Source of the DNA: an uncultured Latescibacterota bacterium
Lineage (GTDB): Bacteria; Latescibacterota; UBA2968
Assembly: GCA_958295785.1 (NCBI GenBank)
Contig: OY282377.1
Span: 1,626,394 to 1,690,393 of the forward strand
DNA length: 64,000 nucleotides
Reading direction: 5' to 3'
The translations under genes and the position numbers were made by a program. The notes beneath the pieces were generated by a model. It was not told where the DNA came from and did no database searches. It saw nothing but the letters and a program-made list of their open reading frames with translations. Of this stretch, positions 1-8,895 are shown in pieces (within the stretch, counting starts at the first letter, position 1; each line of letters opens with the position of its first letter).

Positions 1-1461
1 ACGGGCGTCGTTCGGGGCCTGTTTTAAGGCGATGCGAAAGGCGGCGAGGGCTTCTTCCCAACGATTCTGCTTGGTCAATGCCTCGCCCAGATTGCGATGG
101 GCTTGTCGCGCCGTGGGGTTGTGTGCAATGATGTGACTGAAAAAGGTTACACCATCTCTGTAGATGCCCGCCTGCCGCCAAGTCAGAGTTCCCAGGACGA
201 CCAGTATTGCCGCCGCGGCGCATGCTGCCCCCTTTCGCCATCCCTCCGGCCAGCGGCCCGCACTGTGCGTCGCTGCGCCTACGAGCACCGCCATCACTCC
301 GATACCGGCCAGATATTGGTAGCGGTCCGCGACAAAGGAGAACTGCATGTAGCCAAAGTCCACAAAGCCGAGCACCGGCGACAATGTGACCGCGAAGAAC
401 AGCGCGCCGGCCAGCGGCCCTCGCCCGATCCGATGCCGAAAGCGGTAGAGTGCCGCGACCCCTGCGAAAGCGGTTATGACATAGCCCCACGCCAGCGGAT
501 CTGCAATGTTCACCTCCCAATGGGGATAAATGACGGCCAAGTTCGCCGGCCAGAGCAGTTTGCCCGCGTAAAACCACAGGGCGTGCGCTGCGATGAGCAC
601 CCGCTCGGCCATTGAGTAGTCGAGGGCAAGGGGTTCCCTGGACTGGTAGAATATTGTGTCCGCCACCGCGGCGATCAGCCCCACTGCGAAGAACGGCATC
701 AGCCGGAGCAGATCCGCGCCGGTCGTGCGGCCATGTTGCCACCAATGATAGATCAACAGCGCAACGGGCAGAGTGACCGCGATGGACTTGCACAGCATCC
801 CCAGCGCGAATAGGAATAGGGCGAGGAAATAGCGTCTCGGTCTGCGTTCCGCCACAAAGCGGATATAGGCGGAGAAGGCGGCGAGATAGAACAGGGCCGA
901 GAGCAGGTCCTTGCGCTCGATTACCCAAGCCACGGATTCGACATGCAGGGGATGGATGGCGAACACCGCCGCGACGATCCACGCGCCGGGCACGGTTAGA
1001 CGCGCCACCAGACGCCAAAGAAGCAAGGTGTTGACGAGGTGTAGCAGAACATTGACGATATGATAGCCGGTCGGGGCATAGCCCCACAGTTTGTGCTCTA
1101 ACCAAAAGGTCGTATAGACCAGCGGCCAGTAGTGCGCCTCGTTCTCGATCTCCGCAGGCGAGAACCAGACGCGCCACAGGCCGTCCATGTCTCGGACCGC
1201 GCGGGCCTCGGTGAAGACGCGGTCATCCCAGACAAAACCGGCGAAGAACGCGGGGAAGTAGCTGCCCACCAGTAGCAGGCCGAGCGCGAGGATGCCCAGC
1301 GCGTCCTGCCGCGTCAGTGTGCGCGATTCGCGGCGCGGTTGATGCCGTCGCGTCTTTGCGTTTTTTCGATCCGCCCGCCTGCGCTCCCGCCGCGACGCAT
1401 GAACGCTTTGCTCGGTGGACGATCTGTTGCGCGTCCTGTTTGCATGCGTTCTTTTCGCCAT
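1..1461 (-). CDS. TMTC-like GT-C glycosyltransferase/TPR membrane protein, copy 1 (3' end outside window)
   Basis: Open reading frame from ATG at 1461 to the window edge (487 codons, no stop). A Lys/Arg-rich cytoplasmic head is followed by many hydrophobic segments. The first outer loop carries the WDD pair typical of TMTC/GT-C O-mannosyltransferase-like proteins, followed by the conserved HPLHVESVAWVIERKD block. TPR repeats begin near the cut end. An AAGGAAGT ribosome site precedes ATG. Family knowledge: such proteins are thought to glycosylate secreted proteins at the membrane. The DNA is a patchwork: the start and the TPR part match copy 2 almost exactly, while the middle (about 600-1110) matches copy 3. 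The acceptor and sugar are unknown. Confidence 0.85.
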   Translation of the reverse strand, partial: MAKRTHANRTRNRSSTEQSVHASRRERRRADRKNAKTRRHQPRRESRTLTRQDALGILALGLLLVGSYFPAFFAGFVWDDRVFTEARAVRDMDGLWRVWFSPAEIENEAHYWPLVYTTFWLEHKLWGYAPTGYHIVNVLLHLVNTLLLWRLVARLTVPGAWIVAAVFAIHPLHVESVAWVIERKDLLSALFYLAAFSAYIRFVAERRPRRYFLALFLFALGMLCKSIAVTLPVALLIYHWWQHGRTTGADLLRLMPFFAVGLIAAVADTIFYQSREPLALDYSMAERVLIAAHALWFYAGKLLWPANLAVIYPHWEVNIADPLAWGYVITAFAGVAALYRFRHRIGRGPLAGALFFAVTLSPVLGFVDFGYMQFSFVADRYQYLAGIGVMAVLVGAATHSAGRWPEGWRKGAACAAAAILVVLGTLTWRQAGIYRDGVTFFSHIIAHNPTARQAHRNLGEALTKQNRWEEALAAFRIALKQAPNDAR

Positions 1462-1492
1462 TTTACTTCCTTGAGAAAAAGGGCGTATTCAA

Positions 1493-3301
1493 TTATTGCC
1501 CGCGTTGCCGCAAGATCTCCCGCACCTCGTCGCGGTTGGTCCGTATGTCCTCGCGCATCGGGTCTAGGGTCAACGCTCGCTCCAAAGCATTGAGCGACTC
1601 GTCGGGTCTGCCCAAGAAGTACAGCGCGGTGCCAACGCCGTGGTGGGCACTCGGATTGCGGGGACTGACTTCGACGAGGCGGCGATAGAGATCGAGTGCT
1701 TCGCCGTAGCGTTGTCGCATGACCTGTAGCGCGGCCAGGTTTTGGAGGGCGTACACCGAGCGGGGATCGAGTGCCAGAGCGCGACTCAGGGGTCCCTCGG
1801 CCTCGTCTATCCGGTCTAGCTTGATCAGCGCGGCCCCGACGTTGGAGTGTTCGCGGGCGTCGTTCGGGGCCTGTTTTAAGGCGATGCGAAAGGCGGCGAG
1901 GGCTTCTTCCCAACGCTTCTGCTTGGTCAATGCCTCGCCCAGATTGCGATGGGCTTCTCGCGCCGTGGGGTTGTGTGCAATGATGTGACTGAAAAAGGTT
2001 ACACCATCTCTGTAGATGCCCGCCTGCCGCCAAGTTAGAGTTCCCAGGACGATCAGTATTGCCGCCGCGGCGCATGCTGCCCCCTTTTGCCATCCCTTCG
2101 GCCAGCGGCCCGCACTGTGCGTCGCTGCGCCTACGAGCACCGCCATCACTCCGATACCGGCCAGATATTGGTAGCGGTCCGCGACAAAGGAGAACTGCAT
2201 GTAGCCAAAGTCCACAAAGCCGAGCACCGGCGACAATGTGACCGCGAAGAACAGCGCGCCGGCCAGTGGCCCTCGCCCGATCCGATGCCGAAAGCGATAG
2301 AGTGCCGCGACCCCTGCAAAAGCGGTTATGACATAGCCCCACGCCAGCGGATCTGCAACGTTCACCTCCCAATGGGGATAAATGACGGCCAAGTTCGCCG
2401 GCCAGAGCAGTTTGCCCGCGTAAAACCACAGGGCGTGCGCTGCGATGAGCACCCGCTCGGCCATTGAGTAGCCGAGGGCAAGGGGTTCCCTAGATATGGA
2501 GAATGCCACGTCTGCGACTGCGGCGATTAGCCCCACTGCGAAGAACGGCACCAGCCGGAGCAGATCCGCGCCGGTCATGCGCCCATGCTGCCACCAATGA
2601 TAGATCAACAGCGCAGCGGGTAGCGTGACCGCGATGGACTTGCACAGCATCCCCAGCGCGAACAGGAATAGGGCGAGGAAATAGCGTCCCGGTCTGCGTT
2701 CCGCCACAAAGCGGATATAGGCGGAGAAGGCGGCGAGATAGAACAGGGCCGAGAGCAGGTCCTTGCGCTCAATTACCCAAGCCACGGATTCGACATGCAG
2801 GGGATGGACTGCGAACACCGCCGCGACGATCCACGCGCCGGGCACGGTTAGACGCGCAACCAGACGCCAAAGAAGCAAGGTGTTGATGAGGTGCAACAGA
2901 ACATTGACGATATGGTAGCCGGTCGGGGCATAGCCCCACAACTTGTGCTCTAACCAGAAGGTCGTATAGACCAGCGGCCAGTAGTGCGCCTCGTTTTCGA
3001 TCTCCGCAGGCGAGAAATAGATGCGCCACAGGCCGTCTATGTCTCGGACCGCGCGGGCCTCGGTGAAGACGCGGTCATCCCAGACAAAACCGGCGAAGAA
3101 CGCGGGGAAATAGCTGCCCACCAGTAGCAGGCCGAGCGCGAGGATGCCCAGCGCGTCCCACCGCGTCAGTGTGCGCGATTCACGGCGCGGTTGATGCGGT
3201 CGCGTCTTTGCGTTTTTTCGATCCGCCCGCCTGCGCTCGCGCCGCGCCGCACGTCTATTTTGACGCGAGTTGCTGCTGCGCGTCCCTCTTCTCGCATTCA
3301 A
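1493..3301 (-). CDS. TMTC-like GT-C glycosyltransferase/TPR membrane protein, copy 2
   Basis: 602 aa. The start is TTG at 3301, with AAGGGAG seven bases upstream; no in-frame ATG sits near the conserved head. Order: basic N-terminus (1-45), about ten membrane spans with WDDRVF in the first loop (near residue 73) and HPLHVESVAW near 165, then from about residue 420 four or five TPR units (motifs such as AHRNLGEAL and EHSNVGAAL). It ends naturally after a TPR-like helix. It lies 31 bp downstream of copy 1's start on the opposite side, in the same orientation, so the three genes could be co-transcribed. It most likely glycosylates envelope proteins, by analogy with TMTC. A tandem-array paralog. 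Confidence 0.88.
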   Translation of the reverse strand: MNARRGTRSSNSRQNRRAARRERRRADRKNAKTRPHQPRRESRTLTRWDALGILALGLLLVGSYFPAFFAGFVWDDRVFTEARAVRDIDGLWRIYFSPAEIENEAHYWPLVYTTFWLEHKLWGYAPTGYHIVNVLLHLINTLLLWRLVARLTVPGAWIVAAVFAVHPLHVESVAWVIERKDLLSALFYLAAFSAYIRFVAERRPGRYFLALFLFALGMLCKSIAVTLPAALLIYHWWQHGRMTGADLLRLVPFFAVGLIAAVADVAFSISREPLALGYSMAERVLIAAHALWFYAGKLLWPANLAVIYPHWEVNVADPLAWGYVITAFAGVAALYRFRHRIGRGPLAGALFFAVTLSPVLGFVDFGYMQFSFVADRYQYLAGIGVMAVLVGAATHSAGRWPKGWQKGAACAAAAILIVLGTLTWRQAGIYRDGVTFFSHIIAHNPTAREAHRNLGEALTKQKRWEEALAAFRIALKQAPNDAREHSNVGAALIKLDRIDEAEGPLSRALALDPRSVYALQNLAALQVMRQRYGEALDLYRRLVEVSPRNPSAHHGVGTALYFLGRPDESLNALERALTLDPMREDIRTNRDEVREILRQRGQ

Positions 3302-3376
3302 GGTCGCTCCCTTGTAGCTTAACCGTCAATTGAAGGATGAGAGGATTTTTAGGCTGAGAGTCAGTACGTCTCTGCG

Positions 3377-3404
3377 CGGGCGAGCACGGGGGCATCGCCC
3401 CTAC
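3377..3404. repeat. Palindromic repeat C, copy 1
   Basis: A 28-bp hairpin-forming unit reading, on the minus strand, GTAGGGGCG...CCCCCGTGC...CGCCC. Similar units occur at 28300-28326, 36683-36710 and 38279-38306. The arms pair while the sequence between varies, which is typical of dispersed intergenic palindromic repeats. It sits in the gap between TMTC copies 2 and 3. Confidence 0.6.
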
Positions 3405-3479
3405 CACACCGCTCGCCTTTTGCGCGGCGGTTTCGCCGGGGTTACTTGCTACGTTGCGTTGTAGGCGACGCCTGTGCGT

Positions 3480-5321
3480 CTATTCGCCGGCTCGCCCCAG
3501 AAATGTCAGCGCGGATTCGCGCATAGCCCGCACTGTTTTTAGTGTCGGATCCAGCGCGAGTGCCCGGTTGAAGCTTTGAAGGGATTCTTCGTACCGATTC
3601 AGGTGAAAGAGGGCGTCGCCCATGCCGGCATAGGGCAAGGCGTTCCCGGAATCTATCTGGATTGCGGTGCGATAAAATTCGAGCGATTCCTCGAATCGCC
3701 TTTGCCGCCTGAGTGCCTCCGCCAAGTTTTGAAGGACAACCATCTGTCGCGGATCCAGTTCCAAGGCGTGGCGTAGCCATTCCTCCGCCTCGTCAAACCG
3801 GCCCAAGCGTACGAGCGCGACGCCGGCGTTGACACGCGCCTTGACATCGTCCGGGTCTTGTTCTGCGGCGATGCGAGAAGCGGTCAGTGCTTTCTCCGGG
3901 CGTTGCGCGGCAAGCAGCGCGCGACCGAGATTCTGGTATGCCCCGCGGGCCGTGGGATTGTGCGAAACGATGTGGGAGAAGAAGGTCACCTCGTCCCGGT
4001 AGATGCCCGCCTGCCGCCAAGTTAGAGTTCCCAGGACGATCAGCATTGCCGCCGCGGCGCATGTTGCCCCCTTTCGCCATCCCTCCGGCAAGCGGCTCGC
4101 CCCGTGCGTCGCTGCGCCCACGAGCACTGCCATCACCCCAATGCCTGCCAGATATTGGTAGCGGTCCGCGACAAAGGAGAACTGCATGTAGCCAAAGTCC
4201 ACAAAGCCGAGCACCGGCGACAATGTGACCGCGAAGAACAGCGCGCCGGCCAGCGGCCCTCGCCCGATCCGATGCCGAAAGCGGTAGAGTGCCGCGACCC
4301 CTGCGAAAGCGGTTATGACATAGCCCCACGCCAGCGGATCTGCAATGTTCACCTCCCAATGGGGATAAATGACGGCCAAGTTCGCCGGCCAGAGCAGTTT
4401 GCCCGCGTAAAACCACAGGGCGTGCGCTGCGATGAGCACCCGCTCGGCCATTGAGTAGTCGAGGGCAAGGGGTTCCCTGGACTGGTAGAATATTGTGTCC
4501 GCCACCGCGGCGATCAGCCCCACTGCGAAGAACGGCATCAGCCGGAGCAGATCCGCGCCGGTCGTGCGGCCATGTTGCCACCAATGATAGATCAACAGCG
4601 CAACGGGCAGAGTGACCGCGATGGACTTGCACAGCATCCCCAGCGCGAATAGGAATAGGGCGAGGAAATAGCGTCTCGGTCTGCGTTCCGCCACAAAGCG
4701 GATATAGGCGGAGAAGGCGGCGAGATAGAACAGGGCCGAGAGCAGGTCCTTGCGCTCAATTACCCAAGCCACGGATTCGACATGCAGGGGATGGACTGCG
4801 AACACCGCCGCGACGATCCACGCGCCGGGCACGGTTAGACGCGCCACCAGACGCCAAAGAAGCAAGGTGTTGACGAGGTGCAACAGAACATTGACGATAT
4901 GGTAGCCGGTCGGGGCATAGCCCCACAACTTGTGCTCTAACCAGAAGGTCGTATAGACCAGCGGCCAGTAGTGCCCCTCGCGCTCGATATCCGCGGGTGA
5001 AAAATAGATGCGCCACAGGCCAGACCAATCCCGAACCGCGGCCTCGGTGATGATCTCGTCGTCCCAGACAAAACCGGCGAAGAACGCGGGGAAGTAGCTG
5101 CCCAGCAGCAGCAGGCCGAGCGCGAGGATGCCCAGCGCGTCCCGCCGCGTCAGTGTGCGCGATTCACGGCGCGGTTGATGCGGTTGCGTCTTTGCGTTTT
5201 TTCGGGCCGCCCGCCTGCGCTCGCGCCGCGAGGCACGTCTATGTTGACGCGAGTTGCTGTTGCGCGTCCCTCTTCTCAGGGAGGAATGAGGAATGGGGAA
5301 AAGACGTTCCGTAGAGATCAT
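3480..5321 (-). CDS. TMTC-like GT-C glycosyltransferase/TPR membrane protein, copy 3
   Basis: 613 aa, same architecture as the other copies: basic head, WDDEIITE in loop 1, HPLHVESVAWVIERKD, multiple spans, then a C-terminal TPR domain that is diverged from copies 1 and 2 (ARVNAGVALVRLGRFDEAE is an example unit). The first ~14 codons (MISTERLFPIPHSS) lie inside dispersed repeat A, which has replaced the original 5' end. Homology to copy 2 begins only at LRRGTRNSNS. The ATG at 5321 therefore comes from the repeat and has no good ribosome site, so expression is doubtful. A CTG at the junction is the only nearer alternative. Confidence 0.8.
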   Translation of the reverse strand: MISTERLFPIPHSSLRRGTRNSNSRQHRRASRRERRRAARKNAKTQPHQPRRESRTLTRRDALGILALGLLLLGSYFPAFFAGFVWDDEIITEAAVRDWSGLWRIYFSPADIEREGHYWPLVYTTFWLEHKLWGYAPTGYHIVNVLLHLVNTLLLWRLVARLTVPGAWIVAAVFAVHPLHVESVAWVIERKDLLSALFYLAAFSAYIRFVAERRPRRYFLALFLFALGMLCKSIAVTLPVALLIYHWWQHGRTTGADLLRLMPFFAVGLIAAVADTIFYQSREPLALDYSMAERVLIAAHALWFYAGKLLWPANLAVIYPHWEVNIADPLAWGYVITAFAGVAALYRFRHRIGRGPLAGALFFAVTLSPVLGFVDFGYMQFSFVADRYQYLAGIGVMAVLVGAATHGASRLPEGWRKGATCAAAAMLIVLGTLTWRQAGIYRDEVTFFSHIVSHNPTARGAYQNLGRALLAAQRPEKALTASRIAAEQDPDDVKARVNAGVALVRLGRFDEAEEWLRHALELDPRQMVVLQNLAEALRRQRRFEESLEFYRTAIQIDSGNALPYAGMGDALFHLNRYEESLQSFNRALALDPTLKTVRAMRESALTFLGRAGE

Positions 5322-5460
5322 GCGTTGCTCGTCTCAAGTATTTGGTCCTACAGCATCGTTGGTTGCCTTCGATGCGTTGGCTACGCCTGTGCCTACGGCG
5401 TGCGGCGTCAAACGCTCAAATTATTCGCGTTTTCATCCTTTTTTTCAACAGCAAAAAAAT
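5283..5460 (+). repeat. Dispersed repeat A, copy 1
   Basis: About 175 bp highly similar to 37785-37960 on the same strand. Shared blocks include GACGTTCCGTAG, TTTGGTCCTACAGCATCGTT and GGCTACGCCTGTGCCTACGG, ending in a TTTTTTTCAACAGCAAAAAAA tract. It overlaps the 5' end of TMTC copy 3, and the IS1595-type element is inserted in its terminal A-run. I see no coding function. Confidence 0.75.
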
Positions 5461-6696
5461 GGGAATTATATACTTGCCAACCCTAAATTTTCTTGTTATA
5501 TTTATCCAAGTTACGAATTAACAAGGGGGTGTATGATGGCAAAGCCGCTTAGTTTCGTCGCGTTCACACAGAAGTTTGCCACGCCTGAAGCGTGTATTTT
5601 GCACCTTGAAAAGATACGCTTTAAGGATGGCGCGTCTTGTCCGCATTGTGGTAGTATGGGAAAAATCTATCGTCGTTCTGATTTGGCGTATAGGTGCTCG
5701 GATTGTGGGCGTAATTTTCATATTATTTACGGAACGATGTTTGGCAAGTCTAAAATCAAGATGTTGCCTAAATGGTTCGCGGCAATATGGATTGAAACGA
5801 ACCCCTCAAAAGGTATTTCAAGCGTTCAGTTGGCTAAAATGATCGGTACAACGCAAAAGACCGCTTGGTTTATGCTTCAAAGAATACGAAACGCTTTTGG
5901 CAACAAAGACGATGATGATGATGATGATTTTCTGTCTGGTATCGTTGAAATTGATGAAACCTACATCGGTGGCAAAGAAAAGAACAAACATAAATCCAAA
6001 AAGTTGAATGCGGGTCGCGGAACAGGAGGTCAATCGGTTGCTTTCGGAATGCGGGAAAAGGGGATGATGGTGAGGCAATGGCGGTTCATGTACAGGATGC
6101 AAAAGGGGCAACATGACACGATCAGATGTTGAACCAGGTCTTGACGGGCGCAACTATTCATGCAGACGAGAACCGCGCATACGGCGCATTGAGGGATGAT
6201 TACGAAGGGGAACAAATCAATCCTTCTGCCGACGAATATGAACGCGATGGGGTCCATACGAACGCCATTGAGAGTTTGTGGGCACGGGTTAAGCGTGTCT
6301 ATATGGGTATTCATCACCATTGGTCAGACAAACACATGCAAAAGGACCTGAATGCTTGCGTGTTTCGCATCAATCGAAAAAAGGGTGATACCTTAAGTCG
6401 TGTTGATGAGATGTTGAATAGGGCGATGGGCGCCCGGTTGACTTACAAGCAACTTATAGCCAGTGAGGCGGTTGCATGAACAACCTTTATGGCACAGGCG
6501 GGCGATATGGAAGTCAACGGGAAATGTTATCCACGCATGCAAATGTTATCCGTTCCTGAAAGACGCGAAGGAAAACGTTTTGAAACGTTAGATGTTAGGG
6601 GCAGGCATGCCCAAAATCAGAGGGCGCTTGCATTCAACACCAAAAACCCGTGATTACTTTAACAAGAAGATTTAGGTTGTCAAGTATATAATTCCC
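5461..6696 (+). mobile_element. IS1595-family insertion sequence (ISXO2-like), decayed
   Basis: A 1236-bp element bounded by near-perfect inverted repeats: left GGGAATTATATACTTGCCAA from 5461, right end at 6696 with one mismatch over about 22 bp. Flanks are A-rich on both sides (AAAAAAAT / AAAAAAAA), compatible with the 8-bp target duplication usual for this family but too simple in sequence to prove it. It encodes one broken ISXO2-type transposase. About 190 bp between the transposase end and the right terminus hold no recognisable gene. A solo left end of the same element lies at 58406-58446. Confidence 0.88.
5533..6479 (+). pseudogene. IS1595/ISXO2-like transposase, frameshifted
   Basis: The N-terminal zinc ribbon is visible (CPHCGS ... 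YRCSDCGRNF, residues about 35-60). The first catalytic Asp follows in VEIDETYIGG. The reading frame then shifts by one base near 6058, within GAAAAGGGGATGATGG, and a TGA interrupts the new frame before HDQMLNQVL. The second Asp (HADENRAYG) and Glu (HTNAIESLWARVKR) lie in the downstream part, which ends at 6479. A run of seven Asp codons (GATGAT...) near 5910 is a slippage-prone tract. Inactive as it stands, unless the frame break is a sequencing error. Confidence 0.85.
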
Positions 6697-7440
6697 AAAA
6701 AAAAAGACAGGTCGTGGAGTTTGGCGATTTTCAAACGCCATCTCATCTCGCAGATGAGATTTGCCATTGCCTGCTTGCCGAGGGCGTGCGTCCCAAGAGT
6801 GTCGTTGAACCGACGTGCGGGATAGGGGGGTTTCTTATCAGTGCGATGGCCGCTTTTGAGCATGCGCGGAAATTTTTGGGCATTGAGATTAACCGGGCAT
6901 ATCTGCGGGTTCTCGAACAAAAACTGCGACAGGCAGACCGCAAGCGGGTGGAACTGAGACATGCGGATTTTTTTCAACTCGATTGGGAGGATATTTTGAC
7001 CCACCTGCCTGAACCCATTCTCGTGCTCGGCAATCCGCCGTGGGTGACCAATTCGGTTTTGGGGCGCATTCGGGGATCGAATTTGCCCATCAAAAATAAT
7101 TTTCAAGGCCACAGGGGATTCGATGCCATAACCGGAAAATCCAATTTCGACATATCCGAGTGGATGCTCATTCACCTGCTGGATAAATTGCAACACAGGC
7201 GCGCTGTATTGGCGATGCTGTGCAAGACTGCGGTTGCGAGAAAAGTGTTGAAACATATATGGACTCGGGATTTCAGCATCTCGGATCCCCGGTTATACAC
7301 CGTGGATGCCAAGGCGCATTTCAATGTGTCTGCGCCCGCCTGCCTGCTGGTGTGTCGGGCGGGCCCGCCTGCTGAGGCCAAGGCGTGCGGTGTTTTCAGC
7401 GGCGTTTCGATCGAGCCTTTGGCAAATAAAGATTTCTCAG
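6697..7440 (+). pseudogene. N-6 adenine DNA methylase fragment, both ends truncated
   Basis: Begins directly after the IS1595 right end in mid-gene (EFGDFQTPSHLADEI). It contains the AdoMet-binding region (VVEPTCGIGGFLISA) and the catalytic NPPW motif encoded at about 7031-7042, so it is a class I amino-methyltransferase. A GTG at 6714 offers an accidental start. Recognisable similarity to a methylase fades after about NVSAPACLLV, and the last codons overlap the oppositely oriented neighbour, so the target-recognition part is gone. Likely the remains of a restriction-modification or phage-exclusion locus disrupted by the insertion. Confidence 0.7.
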
Positions 7441-7941
7441 TGTTGTCAAAAAACCTTGCAACAACGCGGTGTCTGATAATGTGCAAATTCCTTCAACTTC
7501 ACGCTTGTCCCCAAAAAAAGCACCATAAATGACATGATTGTCCCCGTATAAACTCATCGTAACGATGCCGTTCTCTGGGCGCCATTCCAATCCAATCCCT
7601 CCGTCTTCAGACCACATGATGTCGGGCATCGGAACATTGCGAGGCATCTGTTTCAACAAAGAAAGCGTCTCCGCGTATGCCGAATCAGGGACAGGATCAA
7701 TCTCGTTATTCGAAGCATAAGCTTCCATAGCCTCTTGGCGAATCCCCGCCATTTGTGCATTGAGCCAGAAGGAATGCTGATCAACGACTGGAACCTCCTC
7801 AATCACAGCCCTACTACCAGTCTCTGGAATCCCGTACTCCTGAGTTTGCAACCCATAGTGAGGCGATGATGGAAGCGCGTGAGGGCTGATCTCGGTGTTC
7901 CGCTCCACTTGGGTTTGAGGCCACGGCCTAAGCGCGTTCAT
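7396..7941 (-). CDS. Hypothetical protein, second gene of an overlapping pair
   Basis: 181 aa from ATG 7941 (MNALRPW). This start overlaps the TGA of the upstream gene as ATGA (7938-7941), implying translational coupling; an in-frame ATG at 7956 is a less likely start. The middle has MPDIMWSEDGGIGLEWRPEN followed by short alternating hydrophobic strands (IVTMSLYGDNHVIYGAFFG), which suggests a small beta-rich domain, and the tail is basic. Proteins with this GLEW-type motif often sit beside TIGR04255-like genes; I recall that pairing only loosely. Function unknown. The 3' end overlaps the methylase remnant. Confidence 0.6.
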   Translation of the reverse strand: MNALRPWPQTQVERNTEISPHALPSSPHYGLQTQEYGIPETGSRAVIEEVPVVDQHSFWLNAQMAGIRQEAMEAYASNNEIDPVPDSAYAETLSLLKQMPRNVPMPDIMWSEDGGIGLEWRPENGIVTMSLYGDNHVIYGAFFGDKREVEGICTLSDTALLQGFLTTLRNLYLPKARSKRR

Positions 7942-8330
7942 GATTTTCGCTCCCATATTTGTGTTTGGATGTCTTCCGTGAACATACGGACGAATTTTTC
8001 GCGGATCCGATCACGCGCCCACTTAAACCACTCAGGCATTGCATGTTCCGCGTTCTGTGGAAAGCCACGCATTGTGAAATCGGTTTGCAACGTTTGCCTT
8101 TGGTCAGATACTCTGACGCGATTACCTATGGTCAGGTACAATCGGCTGTGTAAATCCCCAATGGGAAATGATGCCTGCAACATCATCGATTCGGCGCCAG
8201 ACCAAAATGAATCCGATGATTGAGAATCCATAAACAGGTTGTAAATTTTTCCCATGTCCTCGAGGTTATTCCATACGACCTCTTCTATGGGAGGTCGCAC
8301 GAAATCGAGTTTCTGGTCCAGGGTTTCCAT
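7938..8330 (-). CDS. Hypothetical protein, TIGR04255-like C-terminus, first gene of pair
   Basis: 130 aa from ATG 8330. The N-terminal half is acidic and the C-terminal half amphipathic. The ending MPEWFKWARDRIREKFVRMFTEDI resembles the C-terminal helix of the TIGR04255 family, while the rest is shorter than that family. It overlaps the next gene by 4 bp (ATGA), so the two products are probably made together and may interact. No catalytic motif or membrane segment is seen. The location next to methylase and insertion-sequence debris suggests an accessory module. Confidence 0.55.
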   Translation of the reverse strand: METLDQKLDFVRPPIEEVVWNNLEDMGKIYNLFMDSQSSDSFWSGAESMMLQASFPIGDLHSRLYLTIGNRVRVSDQRQTLQTDFTMRGFPQNAEHAMPEWFKWARDRIREKFVRMFTEDIQTQIWERKS

Positions 8331-8437
8331 AGTGTCCCCATGCGAGTTTGAGATACGTTTTCAACTTAAAATGTAGCGACGCCTGAGTTCAGACTGCGGT
8401 TTCACCAAATGCCACGCGCCCAAAATTTAGTATAAGA

Positions 8438-8884
8438 TCACTGCCTCCGCCAGACCCACCGCTTTGCCATGATGAAGTTCATCACCGTACCACAGGCCAC
8501 GCCGCCGAGCAGCGCGATCAGCCACGGCGTGCCCATCCAGTGGAGTCCTACCGAAGTCCCCCAGTTTACCACTGCGCCGGTCATCTGGCAGGCGACATAG
8601 CGTATCCAGCCGAGGATCATGGGCGCGGCACCGCGATGTTGCACATCGCCGAACGTCAGTCGGTTGTTCAAGAGGTAGTTCTGCGTCATGCTGAAGAGGA
8701 TGGGCAATGGCCGGGCGAGCGCGAAGGACAGGCCGATCATCCCGTGCAGGACATAGGTCAACAGCGCGTCTGTTGCCATGCCGAGCGCGCCCACGCCGCC
8801 AAAGCTGATCCACTGCTTGGGCACGCGCCCGCCGAGCGCGTTTTGCGTGATCGAAACCAGCCGTTCCCATAGATTTGCGCGCAT
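8438..8884 (-). CDS. GtrA-like small membrane protein
   Basis: 148 aa from ATG 8884 with four hydrophobic segments, the usual size and topology of the GtrA/DPMS-associated family. Family features seen: WISFGGVGALGMATDALLTYVL at the first span, NYLLNNRLTFG after the second, and a C-terminal MNFIMAKRWVWRRQ close to the F-x-x-x-R-x-W-V-F motif. GtrA proteins are thought to help move polyprenyl-linked sugars across the membrane. No glycosyltransferase partner is adjacent, but TMTC and GT22 enzymes that use lipid-linked donors lie nearby, which makes a shared pathway possible. Confidence 0.8.
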   Translation of the reverse strand: MRANLWERLVSITQNALGGRVPKQWISFGGVGALGMATDALLTYVLHGMIGLSFALARPLPILFSMTQNYLLNNRLTFGDVQHRGAAPMILGWIRYVACQMTGAVVNWGTSVGLHWMGTPWLIALLGGVACGTVMNFIMAKRWVWRRQ

Positions 8885-8895
8885 TGCCCTTGGCC

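Noticed and set aside
3442-3780. Overlapping minus-strand frame near the end of TMTC copy 3
   Set aside because: Shadow of the TPR-coding part in another frame.
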